Part shown: in pieces, positions 22,107-29,222 of the stretch
Layout: each line of letters begins with the position of its first letter
Position numbering within the stretch: the first letter of the stretch is position 1
NCBI GenBank assembly: GCA_002724925.1
Contig: PBQA01000013.1
Location: forward strand, 372,001-436,000
Source: Oceanospirillaceae bacterium
GTDB lineage: Bacteria > Pseudomonadota > Gammaproteobacteria > Pseudomonadales > Oceanobacteraceae
DNA: 64,000 bases
Direction of reading: 5' to 3'
The notes under the pieces: model-generated
Told to the model about the DNA's origin: nothing
What the model saw: the letters and a program-made list of their open reading frames with translations, nothing else
Database searches by the model: none
Translations under genes and position numbers: made by a program

Positions 22107-23723
22107 ATGAATACAGCGCAGGCGTTGATCAAGAGTCTTGAGGCAGAAGGTGTTAAGTACGTTTTCGGTGTCCCCGGTGAGGAGAACCTGGCCGTTCTTG
22201 AGGCGATCCGGGAGTCTTCCCTTGAATATATTGTCACCCGCCATGAGCAGGGTGCCGCATTTGCGGCAGCAACGATTGGGCGTCTTACTGGTAATCCTGC
22301 GGTCTGCCTGACGACACTTGGCCCTGGTGCAACTAATGCGGTAACGGGTGTTGCCTATGCGCAATTAGGCGCGATGCCGTTTATCCTGCTGACTGGTCAA
22401 AAGCCTATTCGCCACAGCAAACAGGGCGCGTTTCAGATTATCGACGTGGTTGATCTGATGGGGCCAATCACGAAGTTTTCTAAGCAGCTTGTCGAAGGAT
22501 CGATGGCAGCAGCGACCGTTCGTGAAGCGATTCGACTTGCCACAGAAGAGCGCCCTGGTGCCGTGATGCTCGAGGTGCCCGAGGACATCGCCAGCGAGAA
22601 AATTAAGTATCGCCCTATCCCTATTTCGAAGCCTCGACGGCCTGTCGCTGAAGAGAAAGCGATCGAACATGTGGTGTCGTTGCTTGAGAAGGCAACGCGG
22701 CCAATCCTTATTGTCGGTGCAGGCAGCAACCGTAAGCGCACTTCGCGGATATTGACCGAGTTGGTTCAGACCTACGACATTCCTTTCGTGCCAACGCAGA
22801 TGGGTAAGGGCGTTATTTCTGAGTCTATGCCGCAATACGCGGGCACAGCGGCGCTGAGCAGCGATGATTACGTACACAGCACGATTGAGAAAGCCGACCT
22901 GGTGATTAACATTGGCCATGATGTGGTTGAGAAGCCGCCGTTTATTATGGAAGGCGAGCGACAGGTCGTTCATATTAATTTTGAATCAGCAGAAGTGAAC
23001 GACATTTACTACCCACAATGTGAAGTGATCGGTGATATTGCCAATGCTATCTGGCAGATCACACAGGCTTTAAAAACAAAAGACCTGAGCCACTGGGATA
23101 CTCAATATCACAAGGAAGCGAAACAAAAACTCGATGATTGGTTCGAGCAAAGTGTTGCGACGGCAGAAACCATTACCCCCCAAGTGCTGGTTAATGCGAC
23201 CCGCACAGGAATCGACAACGATGGCATCCTGACGCTCGACAATGGCATGTACAAGATCTGGTTTGCCCGTCACTATGAAACCTACATGGAAAATACCCTG
23301 CTGCTTGATAACGCCCTAGCGACTATGGGCGCGGGGTTACCATCAGCTATCGGCGCAAAGACGGTATACCCGGATAAGCAGGTGGTGACTGTCGTAGGCG
23401 ATGGTGGCTTTATGATGAACTCGCAGGAACTTGAAACCGCTGTTCGCATGAGCCTCGACCTCGTCGTGGTTATTCTCAATGACGAGTCATTGCAGATGAT
23501 TCGTTGGAAACAGGGGAATGAAGGGCTTAAAGATTACGGTCTTGAGTTTAACAACCCTGATTTTATTAAGTACGCCGAAAGTTATGGAGCCAAAGGTCAC
23601 CGCGTGGCTACCGCGATGGAGTACAAAGAAACGCTGGATCTGGCGCTCAAGAAAGGCGGTGTGCACGTACTTGATGTGGTGATTGACTACAGTAAGAACT
23701 CGGATGACCTGATCATCAGCTAA
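22107..23723 (+). CDS. Acetolactate synthase-type thiamine diphosphate enzyme (large subunit)
   Basis: This enzyme is predicted to condense two pyruvates to acetolactate, or to catalyse a related ThDP-dependent carboligation or decarboxylation. The 538-aa protein has the N-terminal pyrimidine-binding domain with the activating Glu in TRHEQGAAFAAA (about 44-55). A central domain follows, then the C-terminal ThDP-binding motif GDGGFMMNSQELETA near 432-446 with NDESLQMI following. No regulatory small-subunit gene (ilvN/ilvH) or acetolactate decarboxylase lies beside it, which suggests a catabolic AlsS-like or otherwise specialised role. The start follows GGAGA. A terminator hairpin lies downstream. 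Confidence 0.85.
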   Translation: MNTAQALIKSLEAEGVKYVFGVPGEENLAVLEAIRESSLEYIVTRHEQGAAFAAATIGRLTGNPAVCLTTLGPGATNAVTGVAYAQLGAMPFILLTGQKPIRHSKQGAFQIIDVVDLMGPITKFSKQLVEGSMAAATVREAIRLATEERPGAVMLEVPEDIASEKIKYRPIPISKPRRPVAEEKAIEHVVSLLEKATRPILIVGAGSNRKRTSRILTELVQTYDIPFVPTQMGKGVISESMPQYAGTAALSSDDYVHSTIEKADLVINIGHDVVEKPPFIMEGERQVVHINFESAEVNDIYYPQCEVIGDIANAIWQITQALKTKDLSHWDTQYHKEAKQKLDDWFEQSVATAETITPQVLVNATRTGIDNDGILTLDNGMYKIWFARHYETYMENTLLLDNALATMGAGLPSAIGAKTVYPDKQVVTVVGDGGFMMNSQELETAVRMSLDLVVVILNDESLQMIRWKQGNEGLKDYGLEFNNPDFIKYAESYGAKGHRVATAMEYKETLDLALKKGGVHVLDVVIDYSKNSDDLIIS

Positions 23724-23808
23724 AAACCACTGAAGTTCGGGCAGATTCTTAATGTAAAGACGGCATCGTTATCCGTACAGTATGGTTTGCGATTTTTCTG
23801 AAAAGCAG

Positions 23809-23840
23809 GCACGCTTTACATTGGAGCGTGCACGTTTTTT
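23809..23840 (+). terminator. Intrinsic terminator after the acetolactate synthase-type gene
   Basis: GCACGCT (23809-23815) pairs with AGCGTGC (23825-23831) around a 9-nt loop. It is followed after 3 nt by TTTTTT (23835-23840). The distance from the stop codon (about 85 bp) is long but acceptable. Confidence 0.6.
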
Positions 23841-23928
23841 CGGTCAGGTACAGAAGAAAGATTCGTTAAATCAACAGGTTATATCGCTGGTTTACAAGTT
23901 AATGTGCATGCTTTGTCCGAAATAACAG

Positions 23929-24037
23929 GCGTGCGCGTTTTTCTGGAAGGGACTTTTGACTCATGGATGATTTCTCAATGCTGATAATGACTTACATGCG
24001 AAATCTCGAAAGAGTGTCCCCAGATAAACGCGCACGC
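23929..24037. repeat. Long imperfect inverted repeat (attC-like or MITE-like)
   Basis: The arms 23929-23946 and 24020-24037 match at 17 of 18 positions when one is reverse-complemented; the core is GCGTGCGCGTTT. Pairing continues inward in short blocks (GGAC/GTCC, ACTC/GAGT, GATTTC/GAAATC), so the whole 109 bp could fold into one long interrupted hairpin, as VCR-type attC sites do. The segment is bounded on the left by ATAACA and on the right, after a 12-bp interruption, by TGTTAGAT, which matches an attC outer core. No target-site duplication is visible, so an insertion element is the less favoured reading. Confidence 0.5.
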
Positions 24038-24040
24038 ACA

Positions 24041-24057
24041 CTAACAAGCTGTTAGAT
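24041..24057 (+). repeat. Collapsed attC-like site
   Basis: CTAACA (24041-24046) and TGTTAG (24050-24055) form a perfect 6-bp inverted repeat around AGC, followed by AT. This is the outer core pair of an attC site with the central stem missing. It may be the scar of a deletion between or within attC sites, or the right end of the larger hairpin to its left. Confidence 0.5.
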
Positions 24058-24066
24058 GAATCTTTT

Positions 24067-24510
24067 ATGAAAGTGCTATTAATTGAAAAGCCATTAATGA
24101 AAATGGAAGGCTTACATTCTGAATTTGAGGGAATGCCTTGGAAGCTGTTCTTCATCTCTATACCTATGCTGTTCATTGGCATATTGCTGATGCCATTTTC
24201 TAAGCTCTTCATGATTCCTGCTTTGGTTGTAGTATGTATTCTACTTCCTAGCAGTATGGCGGTAGCCGCAATCTCGAGACATTACGAAGATGACAGCCCC
24301 AATTATCGTGCAGCTCGAAGTAGGATTTATGCCTTTCTTCATACAGCATGGGTAGTCGGCGTTTATGGCTGGTTCAGCCTATGGGGGGGGAGGATTTTTC
24401 GCAATTATGTGGAGCCTATTTTCGTGAAGTATCATCTAACAAAGCCAGCCAGTCTGGACGCACTTTGTGCGCCCCTGCTGGCAGGCGTTAGGGAGCAAGA
24501 TGAGTACTGA
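24067..24510 (+). CDS. Cassette gene 1: small membrane protein of unknown function
   Basis: I do not recognise the family. The first roughly 105 residues contain at least two strong membrane segments (about 26-46 and 50-70) and a third aromatic, hydrophobic stretch (about 90-108). The last 24 residues are translated from the attC site and the start of the next cassette, which is unusual for a cassette gene. A run of eight G at 24383-24390 precedes this readthrough. With one G fewer the frame would stop at 24425-24427, just before the attC site; with one more it would stop in the right core of attC. The true C-terminus is therefore doubtful. There is no clear ribosome site before the ATG at 24067; an ATG at 24097 is possible. 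Confidence 0.6.
   Translation: MKVLLIEKPLMKMEGLHSEFEGMPWKLFFISIPMLFIGILLMPFSKLFMIPALVVVCILLPSSMAVAAISRHYEDDSPNYRAARSRIYAFLHTAWVVGVYGWFSLWGGRIFRNYVEPIFVKYHLTKPASLDALCAPLLAGVREQDEY
24434..24493 (+). repeat. attC recombination site 1
   Basis: The left core is ATCTAAC (24434-24440) and the right core GTTAGGG (24487-24493). Between them GCCAGC pairs with GCTGGC, and GG(A)CGCAC pairs with GTGCGCC around a TTT loop. The single unpaired A is the kind of extrahelical base used by integron integrases to choose the strand. Total length is 60 bp, typical of short attC sites. Confidence 0.85.
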
Positions 24511-25039
24511 GAGCGATTCAGACCCTTGGAAGGATGCAGAACCTGAGATACTTCGATTGGGTAAATTTCTTGATAGTTTCTATAAGGAATCTGATCGAGG
24601 TGCCATCCTGATGGCTGGATCTGTGCTTGATGAGGTTCTGTCATCAATGCTTCAAGCTTTCTTCATAGATACGCCGGAAAGTAAAAAGCTATTAAGCGAT
24701 TTTAATGCTCCTCTTGGTACATTTAGCTCAAGAATTCTAGCTGCTTATGCAATGGGTCTAATTGAGCAGCAGGAGTACATTGAAGTTGAGGCTATTCGGA
24801 AAATTAGAAATTTGTTCGGTCACTCCTGGGATGGTATCGACTTTGATACTCCGAAAGTTAAAGGTCAAATTGACAAATTACCTTTTGAAGATCAAGAGCC
24901 GAGAGCGCGACTAAATCATACTGTAGCTAATTTAATGGGTGATTGGCTTTGGCGGGAGCGCCTTGTTTGCAATGAGCGAAGGGATTTTAAGGAGTGGTCC
25001 CATAAAGGCGGCTTCGGCAGAAAACTCCCTAACAATTAG
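24500..25039 (+). CDS. Cassette gene 2: MltR-like protein
   Basis: The 179-aa product resembles the MltR (mannitol repressor) family: a Lys/Asp-rich N-terminus, then GAILMAGSVLDEVLSSML near 34-51, PLGTFSSRILAAYAMGLI near 71-88, and IRKIRNLFGHSW near 100-111, blocks shared with MltR-type proteins often found in gene cassettes. No mannitol genes are nearby, so a role in mannitol control is not implied. GGGAG, partly formed by the attC right core, lies 6-7 bp before the ATG at 24500. The stop codon is inside the next attC site, as is usual for cassettes. Confidence 0.7.
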   Translation: MSTESDSDPWKDAEPEILRLGKFLDSFYKESDRGAILMAGSVLDEVLSSMLQAFFIDTPESKKLLSDFNAPLGTFSSRILAAYAMGLIEQQEYIEVEAIRKIRNLFGHSWDGIDFDTPKVKGQIDKLPFEDQEPRARLNHTVANLMGDWLWRERLVCNERRDFKEWSHKGGFGRKLPNN

Positions 25040-25097
25040 CTGCACAGGAAAAATTACTCGCTGCGCTCGCAATTTTCCTGTGAACTAGGCGTTAGGT
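25027..25097 (+). repeat. attC recombination site 2
   Basis: The left core is CCCTAAC (25027-25033) and the right core GTTAGGT (25091-25097). The stem pairs CACAGGAAAAATT with AATTTTCCTGTG, leaving one A unpaired, and the centre is a short GC-rich palindrome. Length is 71 bp. Orientation matches attC site 1, so both genes face the same way as in an integron array. Confidence 0.85.
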
Positions 25098-25122
25098 GCA
25101 CGAGAGTATCGAGAAAAATTTG

Positions 25123-25611
25123 ATGGATTTTATAATTGATCGAGTTGAAAACACCGGCATATATGACTCTGAGATATTTGAATTGTTGTCTGAAGTATTT
25201 GTTACAGGAGGCTTCACAAGTCTAGAAACTGCAAAATCCATATTTGAGCCATCTAAGGTAAAGAGTAGAGGCGTTCTATTTGTCTCAAAAGAAATAAACA
25301 CCAATGAAATGGCGGGCATGGTTATAGTGGTTCCCTGGACTTCCAGTTTTTCAGTTAAGGCAAAAGAGAATGAATGTGAAATGCATTTATTGGGAGTTTC
25401 AAAAAAGTTCAGGGGTCATGGTTTAGGGCGTAGGTTAGTTGAAGAAGCCCTGAATTTTTCTAAAGGCAGCGATCTAAAAAAAATGATACTGTGGACGCAA
25501 AAGCCAATGAGAGAAGCTCAGAACTTATATGAGTCTCACGGTTTTACTCAATGCGGCGAAATGGCTAGAAACGGCATAGATTTTTTAGTTTATGAGAGAG
25601 AATGCACCTAA
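25123..25611 (+). CDS. Cassette gene 3: GNAT-family N-acetyltransferase
   Basis: This is a predicted acetyl-CoA-dependent N-acetyltransferase of the GNAT superfamily; the substrate is unknown. With the ATG at 25123 the product is 162 aa. Motif A appears as LLGVSKKFRGHGLGRRLVEEAL near 101-122, containing the R-G-x-G-x-G/R pyrophosphate loop. Motif B is in AQNLYESHGFTQCG. A GTG start at 25096, immediately after the attC right core, would add nine residues. The TAA stop lies in the left half of a truncated attC site. GNAT genes are common cassette cargo. Confidence 0.75.
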   Translation: MDFIIDRVENTGIYDSEIFELLSEVFVTGGFTSLETAKSIFEPSKVKSRGVLFVSKEINTNEMAGMVIVVPWTSSFSVKAKENECEMHLLGVSKKFRGHGLGRRLVEEALNFSKGSDLKKMILWTQKPMREAQNLYESHGFTQCGEMARNGIDFLVYERECT

Positions 25612-25618
25612 CAATAGC
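25606..25618 (+). repeat. attC left half-site (truncated)
   Basis: ACCTAAC (25606-25612) followed by AATAGC matches the left core and first bases of the other attC sites in the array. No matching GTTRRRY core or palindromic partner follows, so the right half has been lost. Confidence 0.6.
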
Positions 25619-25729
25619 AATCGAGAGGGACTTGATCTTACCCCGATAAAATGGACACCAAACTCAAACTGACGTGCCATTGATCATCTATTCGACCTGG
25701 TACTAAAAGAGCAGGATAAAGGAAAATAT

Positions 25730-25984
25730 GTGCTTGAGGTGATAGAGGGTATTCTCAGAGGGTTTGCGGCGCTTATCCGGGCATCCATTGAAGCGGGTTT
25801 GCCTGCCATTAGTTTACCTGGCACCGGACGCTTTATGATTCGTGTGTTATATCCCCCTCATTGGTTCTGCCACATTGAGTATCACGAGCGTCTTGAAATA
25901 TTTTTTGGCGCAGTCACCTGGTCTTTATATGCCTTTGGAGCCTGGTATCTCGGTGAGTTATTTCTCGGATCAGTAGGGTGGTGA
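25730..25984 (+). CDS. Small hypothetical membrane protein, possibly a gene remnant
   Basis: The open frame of 84 codons starts at GTG and has no recognised family. It contains a moderately hydrophobic N-terminal half and a C-terminal membrane segment (about 56-80). The same frame is open 5' to about 25673 without a standard start codon, and no ribosome site is evident. It may therefore be the 3' remnant of a longer gene broken at the right edge of the cassette cluster. Its stop lies 5 bp from the convergent DUF6164-like gene. Confidence 0.4.
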   Translation: MLEVIEGILRGFAALIRASIEAGLPAISLPGTGRFMIRVLYPPHWFCHIEYHERLEIFFGAVTWSLYAFGAWYLGELFLGSVGW

Positions 25985-25988
25985 AATT

Positions 25989-26330
25989 TTACTCAAACAC
26001 GCCTATAAACGGCAGCACAGATAATCCAATAATCGCGGCAATGGCGATCAGAGTTAGAATAAAACTGGTCGGGCGTTCGTAAAAGCGTTGGCCGATAGTG
26101 GATATCGGGTGCTGCCGAACTTCCTCCAGCCAGTCTTCCTGAATTCTATCCAGAAGCGCGCGTGCTTCGGTGTAGTCGTCTTCGTTTTTCAGCCAGATGG
26201 CTGCCAGGGAAATACCCCAGCGGCCCTGACTCGTTTCGTAGTAGTCAACGTTGGCTTCATCAAGACGCTCACGAACAAAGTTCGCTTCTTCTTCGGTAAC
26301 ACCGTTGAGTTTAAAGAGCAGTTTCGCCAC
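25989..26330 (-). CDS. DUF6164-like protein
   Basis: This is a small protein of unknown function. It begins VAKLLFKLNGVTEEEANFVRE, has an alpha/beta N-terminal half with the GRWGISLAAIWLKNEDD block, and ends in a single membrane segment (about 90-110). I set the start at the GTG at 26330, because the conserved start of this family is close to MAKLLF and AGGA lies 6 bp upstream. An in-frame ATG at 26363 would add 11 residues inside lnt. It overlaps the end of lnt by 20 bp, so it is translated with that gene. Confidence 0.7.
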   Translation of the reverse strand: MAKLLFKLNGVTEEEANFVRERLDEANVDYYETSQGRWGISLAAIWLKNEDDYTEARALLDRIQEDWLEEVRQHPISTIGQRFYERPTSFILTLIAIAAIIGLSVLPFIGVFE

Positions 26331-27828
26331 GACCTTTCCTTTGAATAAGGGTTGCAAGTGCAATCAGGGTGAATGCGAAACACAACAGTGGCAATACACC
26401 GATTTTCATATACAGGGTTTCGCCTGAGCGACGCTCTGCAACCGAGCTGAAGCTGGTGCGCTCACTGACCGGAATACGATCGGTGATTTCACCTTTATTA
26501 TTGACCAGCGCTGAGATACCTGTGTTGGTAGAGCGCAGAATCCAGCGCCCGGTTTCAAGCGCACGCATCTGTGCAAGGGCCATATGTTGCTTAGGCCCTA
26601 ACGAGTCACCAAACCAGGCATCGTTGCTGATGGTCACCAGCAGATCGGCATTTTTTGCGGTTTCGAGCACGAGGTCTGGGTATGCAATTTCGTAGCAGAT
26701 ATAGGGTGCGACTAAGGCCAGTTCGGTTGAGTCACCTTGATGTACGGTGACTTTCAGCAGGTCCTGATCGACTTCTCCGGCACGGAAACTGGACATCGGT
26801 AAATCAAAAAACGGAATGAGGCCGCGGATTGCGCTTTCAAGCGGAATATATTCGCCAAAAGGCACCAGTCGTTGCTTGTGGTAAACGCCTTCACCCTCAC
26901 CAAAGGCGATGATGCTGTTGTGGTATTCGCCTTCTAATTCAGTACCACGTGGCCAGCGAAACGGAATACCGGTAATGACGGTGCTGTTGTGATCACGAAG
27001 TTCGTCGGCAAATAATTCCATGTAAGGTTGATAGCGCTGATAGAGCAGAGTGATCGCAGTTTCTGGCCACAGGATCAGATCATTACCCAGCAGTGGTCGG
27101 GTATCCGCCTGATAGCGATCGATGGTCGGGAAGATTTCTTCGTTCAGCCATTTACGGTTCTGCTCCACGTTTCCCTGAACCACGCCGACTGACATGGTAC
27201 CTGTCGCGTGGGTCCAGTTAATCTGCTTTAGTGCATCACCCGCTGGCCAGAGTAATAGTGGCATTAAATACACCCAATTACGGGTCTGTACGACAATGAC
27301 CAGCGAGGCTGCCGTGAGCGCCAGGATAAACGAAATAACGTAAGCGCCAGATACCGGGGCCCAGCCAGCCAGCCAGGTGAACAAGTGAGCGTCGCCAGCA
27401 TACAACCACGGAAAGCCGGTTAAGAACCAGCTACGACACCATTCCTGTAGCAGCCAATAACTTGCGAAGCTGAATACGGCTAATGATTGTCCACTGAATT
27501 TTTGCCGTAGCAGAAACCAGAATGCAGGGATGAGCGCGAGGAAGCCTGCGAACAGAGCAACCGCTGGCACAGCAAGCCACGCGGGGGTACCGCCGTGATC
27601 GTGCATACTGACGTAAATCCAGGAGACGCCCAAACCAAACTGACCGAGGCCAAATAACCACGCGCGTTTAAAGGCGGCTTTGCCCGTGTCGCTTTTCTGC
27701 AGCGCGTAAAACAGAGCAGCAAGGCTGATAAGGCCCAAAGGCCAGAGGAAATGAGGAGCGAGGGCAAACGGAAAGAGCGCGCCTCCCACTAGGGCGATCC
27801 ATGATGGTAGGGCGGCGCGTGTGAACAT
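26311..27828 (-). CDS. lnt: Apolipoprotein N-acyltransferase Lnt
   Basis: Lnt adds the third acyl chain to the N-terminal cysteine of lipoproteins at the periplasmic side of the inner membrane. The 505-aa protein has about six N-terminal membrane segments and a periplasmic nitrilase-like domain with the Glu (LILWPETAIT), Lys (YHKQRLVPFGEY) and Cys (YICYEIAYPD) catalytic residues, then a C-terminal membrane helix. It lies downstream of corC, the standard arrangement, and makes the mature forms of the several lipoproteins encoded in this window. Confidence 0.96.
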   Translation of the reverse strand: MFTRAALPSWIALVGGALFPFALAPHFLWPLGLISLAALFYALQKSDTGKAAFKRAWLFGLGQFGLGVSWIYVSMHDHGGTPAWLAVPAVALFAGFLALIPAFWFLLRQKFSGQSLAVFSFASYWLLQEWCRSWFLTGFPWLYAGDAHLFTWLAGWAPVSGAYVISFILALTAASLVIVVQTRNWVYLMPLLLWPAGDALKQINWTHATGTMSVGVVQGNVEQNRKWLNEEIFPTIDRYQADTRPLLGNDLILWPETAITLLYQRYQPYMELFADELRDHNSTVITGIPFRWPRGTELEGEYHNSIIAFGEGEGVYHKQRLVPFGEYIPLESAIRGLIPFFDLPMSSFRAGEVDQDLLKVTVHQGDSTELALVAPYICYEIAYPDLVLETAKNADLLVTISNDAWFGDSLGPKQHMALAQMRALETGRWILRSTNTGISALVNNKGEITDRIPVSERTSFSSVAERRSGETLYMKIGVLPLLCFAFTLIALATLIQRKGRGETAL

Positions 27829-27846
27829 AATCGGGCTCAGTTAAGC

Positions 27847-28683
27847 TCAGTCGTCGGTATGAACTTCAAGCAGGTTAATCTGACGGCTGGTGCCGTTGAT
27901 GACTCTGAATTTCATACCCTCAATGCGAATGCTTTCATTACATTCAGGCACCCGGCCGAAATGATGTGTGACGATGCCGCCAATGGTGTCAAAGTCCGCG
28001 TTAGGGAGCTTGGCATCCAGCGCTTCATTAAAGTCGCTGAGGGGTGTCAGCGCTTTCACTGTATAGATGCCCGGATCGACTTCTTTGATGTTATTTTCTT
28101 CGTCATCGAAATCGTGTTCGTCTTCGATATCGCCGACGATCTGTTCCAGAACGTCTTCAATCGTCACCAGACCTGCAACGCCACCGAACTCGTCGACGAC
28201 GATGGCCATGTGGTTGCGGTTGGAGCGGAATTCGCGTAGCAGCACGTTAAGGCGTTTGCTCTCAGGAACAAAGATGGCAGGGCGCAGAATATCGCGCACG
28301 CGGAAATCATCAGCGCTGTCTTTGACGACCAATGGCAGCAGGTCTTTAGCGAGTAGAATACCGCTGACTTCGTTCGGGTTTTCGCTGATTACAGGAAAGC
28401 GCGAGTGTGCGGAATCGATAATACGTGGCAGGTACTCTTTCAGGCTTTCGTTTTCCTGAATAGAGGTCATCTGCGAGCGAGGGATCATGATGTCGCGTAC
28501 TTGCATGTCGGAGACTTGCAGCGCGCCTTCAATAATAGTGAGCGTTTCGGTGTCGACGATGCTGCGTTCAGCCGCTTCTCGTACGATGTCTTTCAGATCC
28601 TGTCGGGTACGTGGTTCGTCCGTAAACAGGTCGCTTATCTTTTCCAGCCAACTTCGGGGTTGGCCCGATCGGTCTTCGCTCAT
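27847..28683 (-). CDS. corC: CorC/YbeX-type CBS-domain protein
   Basis: The 278-aa protein has two CBS domains (about 65-185; motif VRDIMIPRSQM near 57-67 starts the first) and a C-terminal CorC_HlyC domain (about 200-275). It lacks the N-terminal membrane domain of HlyC/CorB proteins, which fits the soluble CorC/YbeX type. E. coli YbeX is linked to Mg/Co efflux and to ribosome maturation; the mechanism is unsettled. It stands in the conserved miaB-phoH-ybeY-corC-lnt string, with a 62-bp gap to ybeY. Confidence 0.92.
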   Translation of the reverse strand: MSEDRSGQPRSWLEKISDLFTDEPRTRQDLKDIVREAAERSIVDTETLTIIEGALQVSDMQVRDIMIPRSQMTSIQENESLKEYLPRIIDSAHSRFPVISENPNEVSGILLAKDLLPLVVKDSADDFRVRDILRPAIFVPESKRLNVLLREFRSNRNHMAIVVDEFGGVAGLVTIEDVLEQIVGDIEDEHDFDDEENNIKEVDPGIYTVKALTPLSDFNEALDAKLPNADFDTIGGIVTHHFGRVPECNESIRIEGMKFRVINGTSRQINLLEVHTDD

Positions 28684-28745
28684 GATGCCTCTTTGCTCCG
28701 GATCGGATACGTCAGACCGGAGGTAATTTCCTATGTGTAAACTGC

Positions 28746-29222
28746 TTACTCAGTATCCGCAGCGTATGGGTCGGGATAGCCGAGCGAGGCCAGCAGGTCG
28801 CGCTCCAGCGCTTCCATTTCTTCGGCCTCGTCGTCCTTTATATGGTCGTACCCCAGTAAATGCAAGCAACCGTGGATTACCATATGTGCCCAGTGGGCTT
28901 CGGTTGTCTTTTCCTGTTCTTTCGCTTCCTGCTCAACAACACCCACACAGATGATGAGGTCACCAAGCAATTCGAGTGGGATGCCCGGCGGCATTTCGAA
29001 AGGAAACGACAACACGTTGGTCGGCTTGTCTTTACCGCGATACTCACTGTTCAGCGCCTGACTTTCTTCGTCGTCGGTCAGGCGAATCGTCAGCTCGGGT
29101 TCTTCAAACTCAGTACGGCCCTGAAGTGCAGTGCTGGCCCACAAGGAGAGTTGCTCTTCGGAGGGTAAAGTGCCGAGGTGCTCGATACTTTCAGCAAGCT
29201 GAACATCTAACAACAGATTCAT
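28746..29222 (-). CDS. ybeY: Endoribonuclease YbeY (16S rRNA maturation)
   Basis: YbeY is a metal-dependent RNase involved in 16S rRNA 3' maturation and ribosome quality control. The 158-aa protein carries the family signature H-x3-H-x5-H as [15 protein letters not shown] near 117-131; the three histidines bind zinc. The upstream [19 protein letters not shown] segment is also characteristic. It overlaps phoH by 4 bp, indicating coupled translation. Confidence 0.96.
   Translation of the reverse strand: MNLLLDVQLAESIEHLGTLPSEEQLSLWASTALQGRTEFEEPELTIRLTDDEESQALNSEYRGKDKPTNVLSFPFEMPPGIPLELLGDLIICVGVVEQEAKEQEKTTEAHWAHMVIHGCLHLLGYDHIKDDEAEEMEALERDLLASLGYPDPYAADTE

Larger units (their letters stand above)
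23724..24066. other. Gene-free stretch left of the cassette cluster
   Basis: I find no supportable gene in these 343 bp. The stretch contains a terminator-like hairpin for the upstream gene, a long imperfect inverted repeat (23929-24037), and a short collapsed attC-like palindrome (24041-24055) directly before the first cassette gene. Base composition shifts from the roughly 50% GC of the housekeeping genes to AT-richer sequence here. Confidence 0.6.
24041..25618 (+). mobile_element. Integrase-less gene-cassette cluster (CALIN-like)
   Basis: Three + strand genes each lie between recombination-site-like sequences with the attC outer consensus: RYYYAAC on the left, GTTRRRY on the right. Two complete sites (24434-24493 and 25027-25097) have long palindromic stems with single unpaired bases. 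A collapsed site (24041-24057) starts the array and a left half-site (25606-25618) ends it. No tyrosine recombinase gene or attI-linked promoter is present in the window, so this resembles a cluster of attC sites lacking an integrase. The AT-richer coding of the three genes is consistent with acquisition. Confidence 0.8.

Noticed and set aside
25635-25680. Sequence like an insertion-sequence end (CCCCGATAAAATGGACACC region)
   Set aside because: It resembles the ends of some IS3-type elements, but no transposase, second end or target duplication is present, so it is not supported as an IS.
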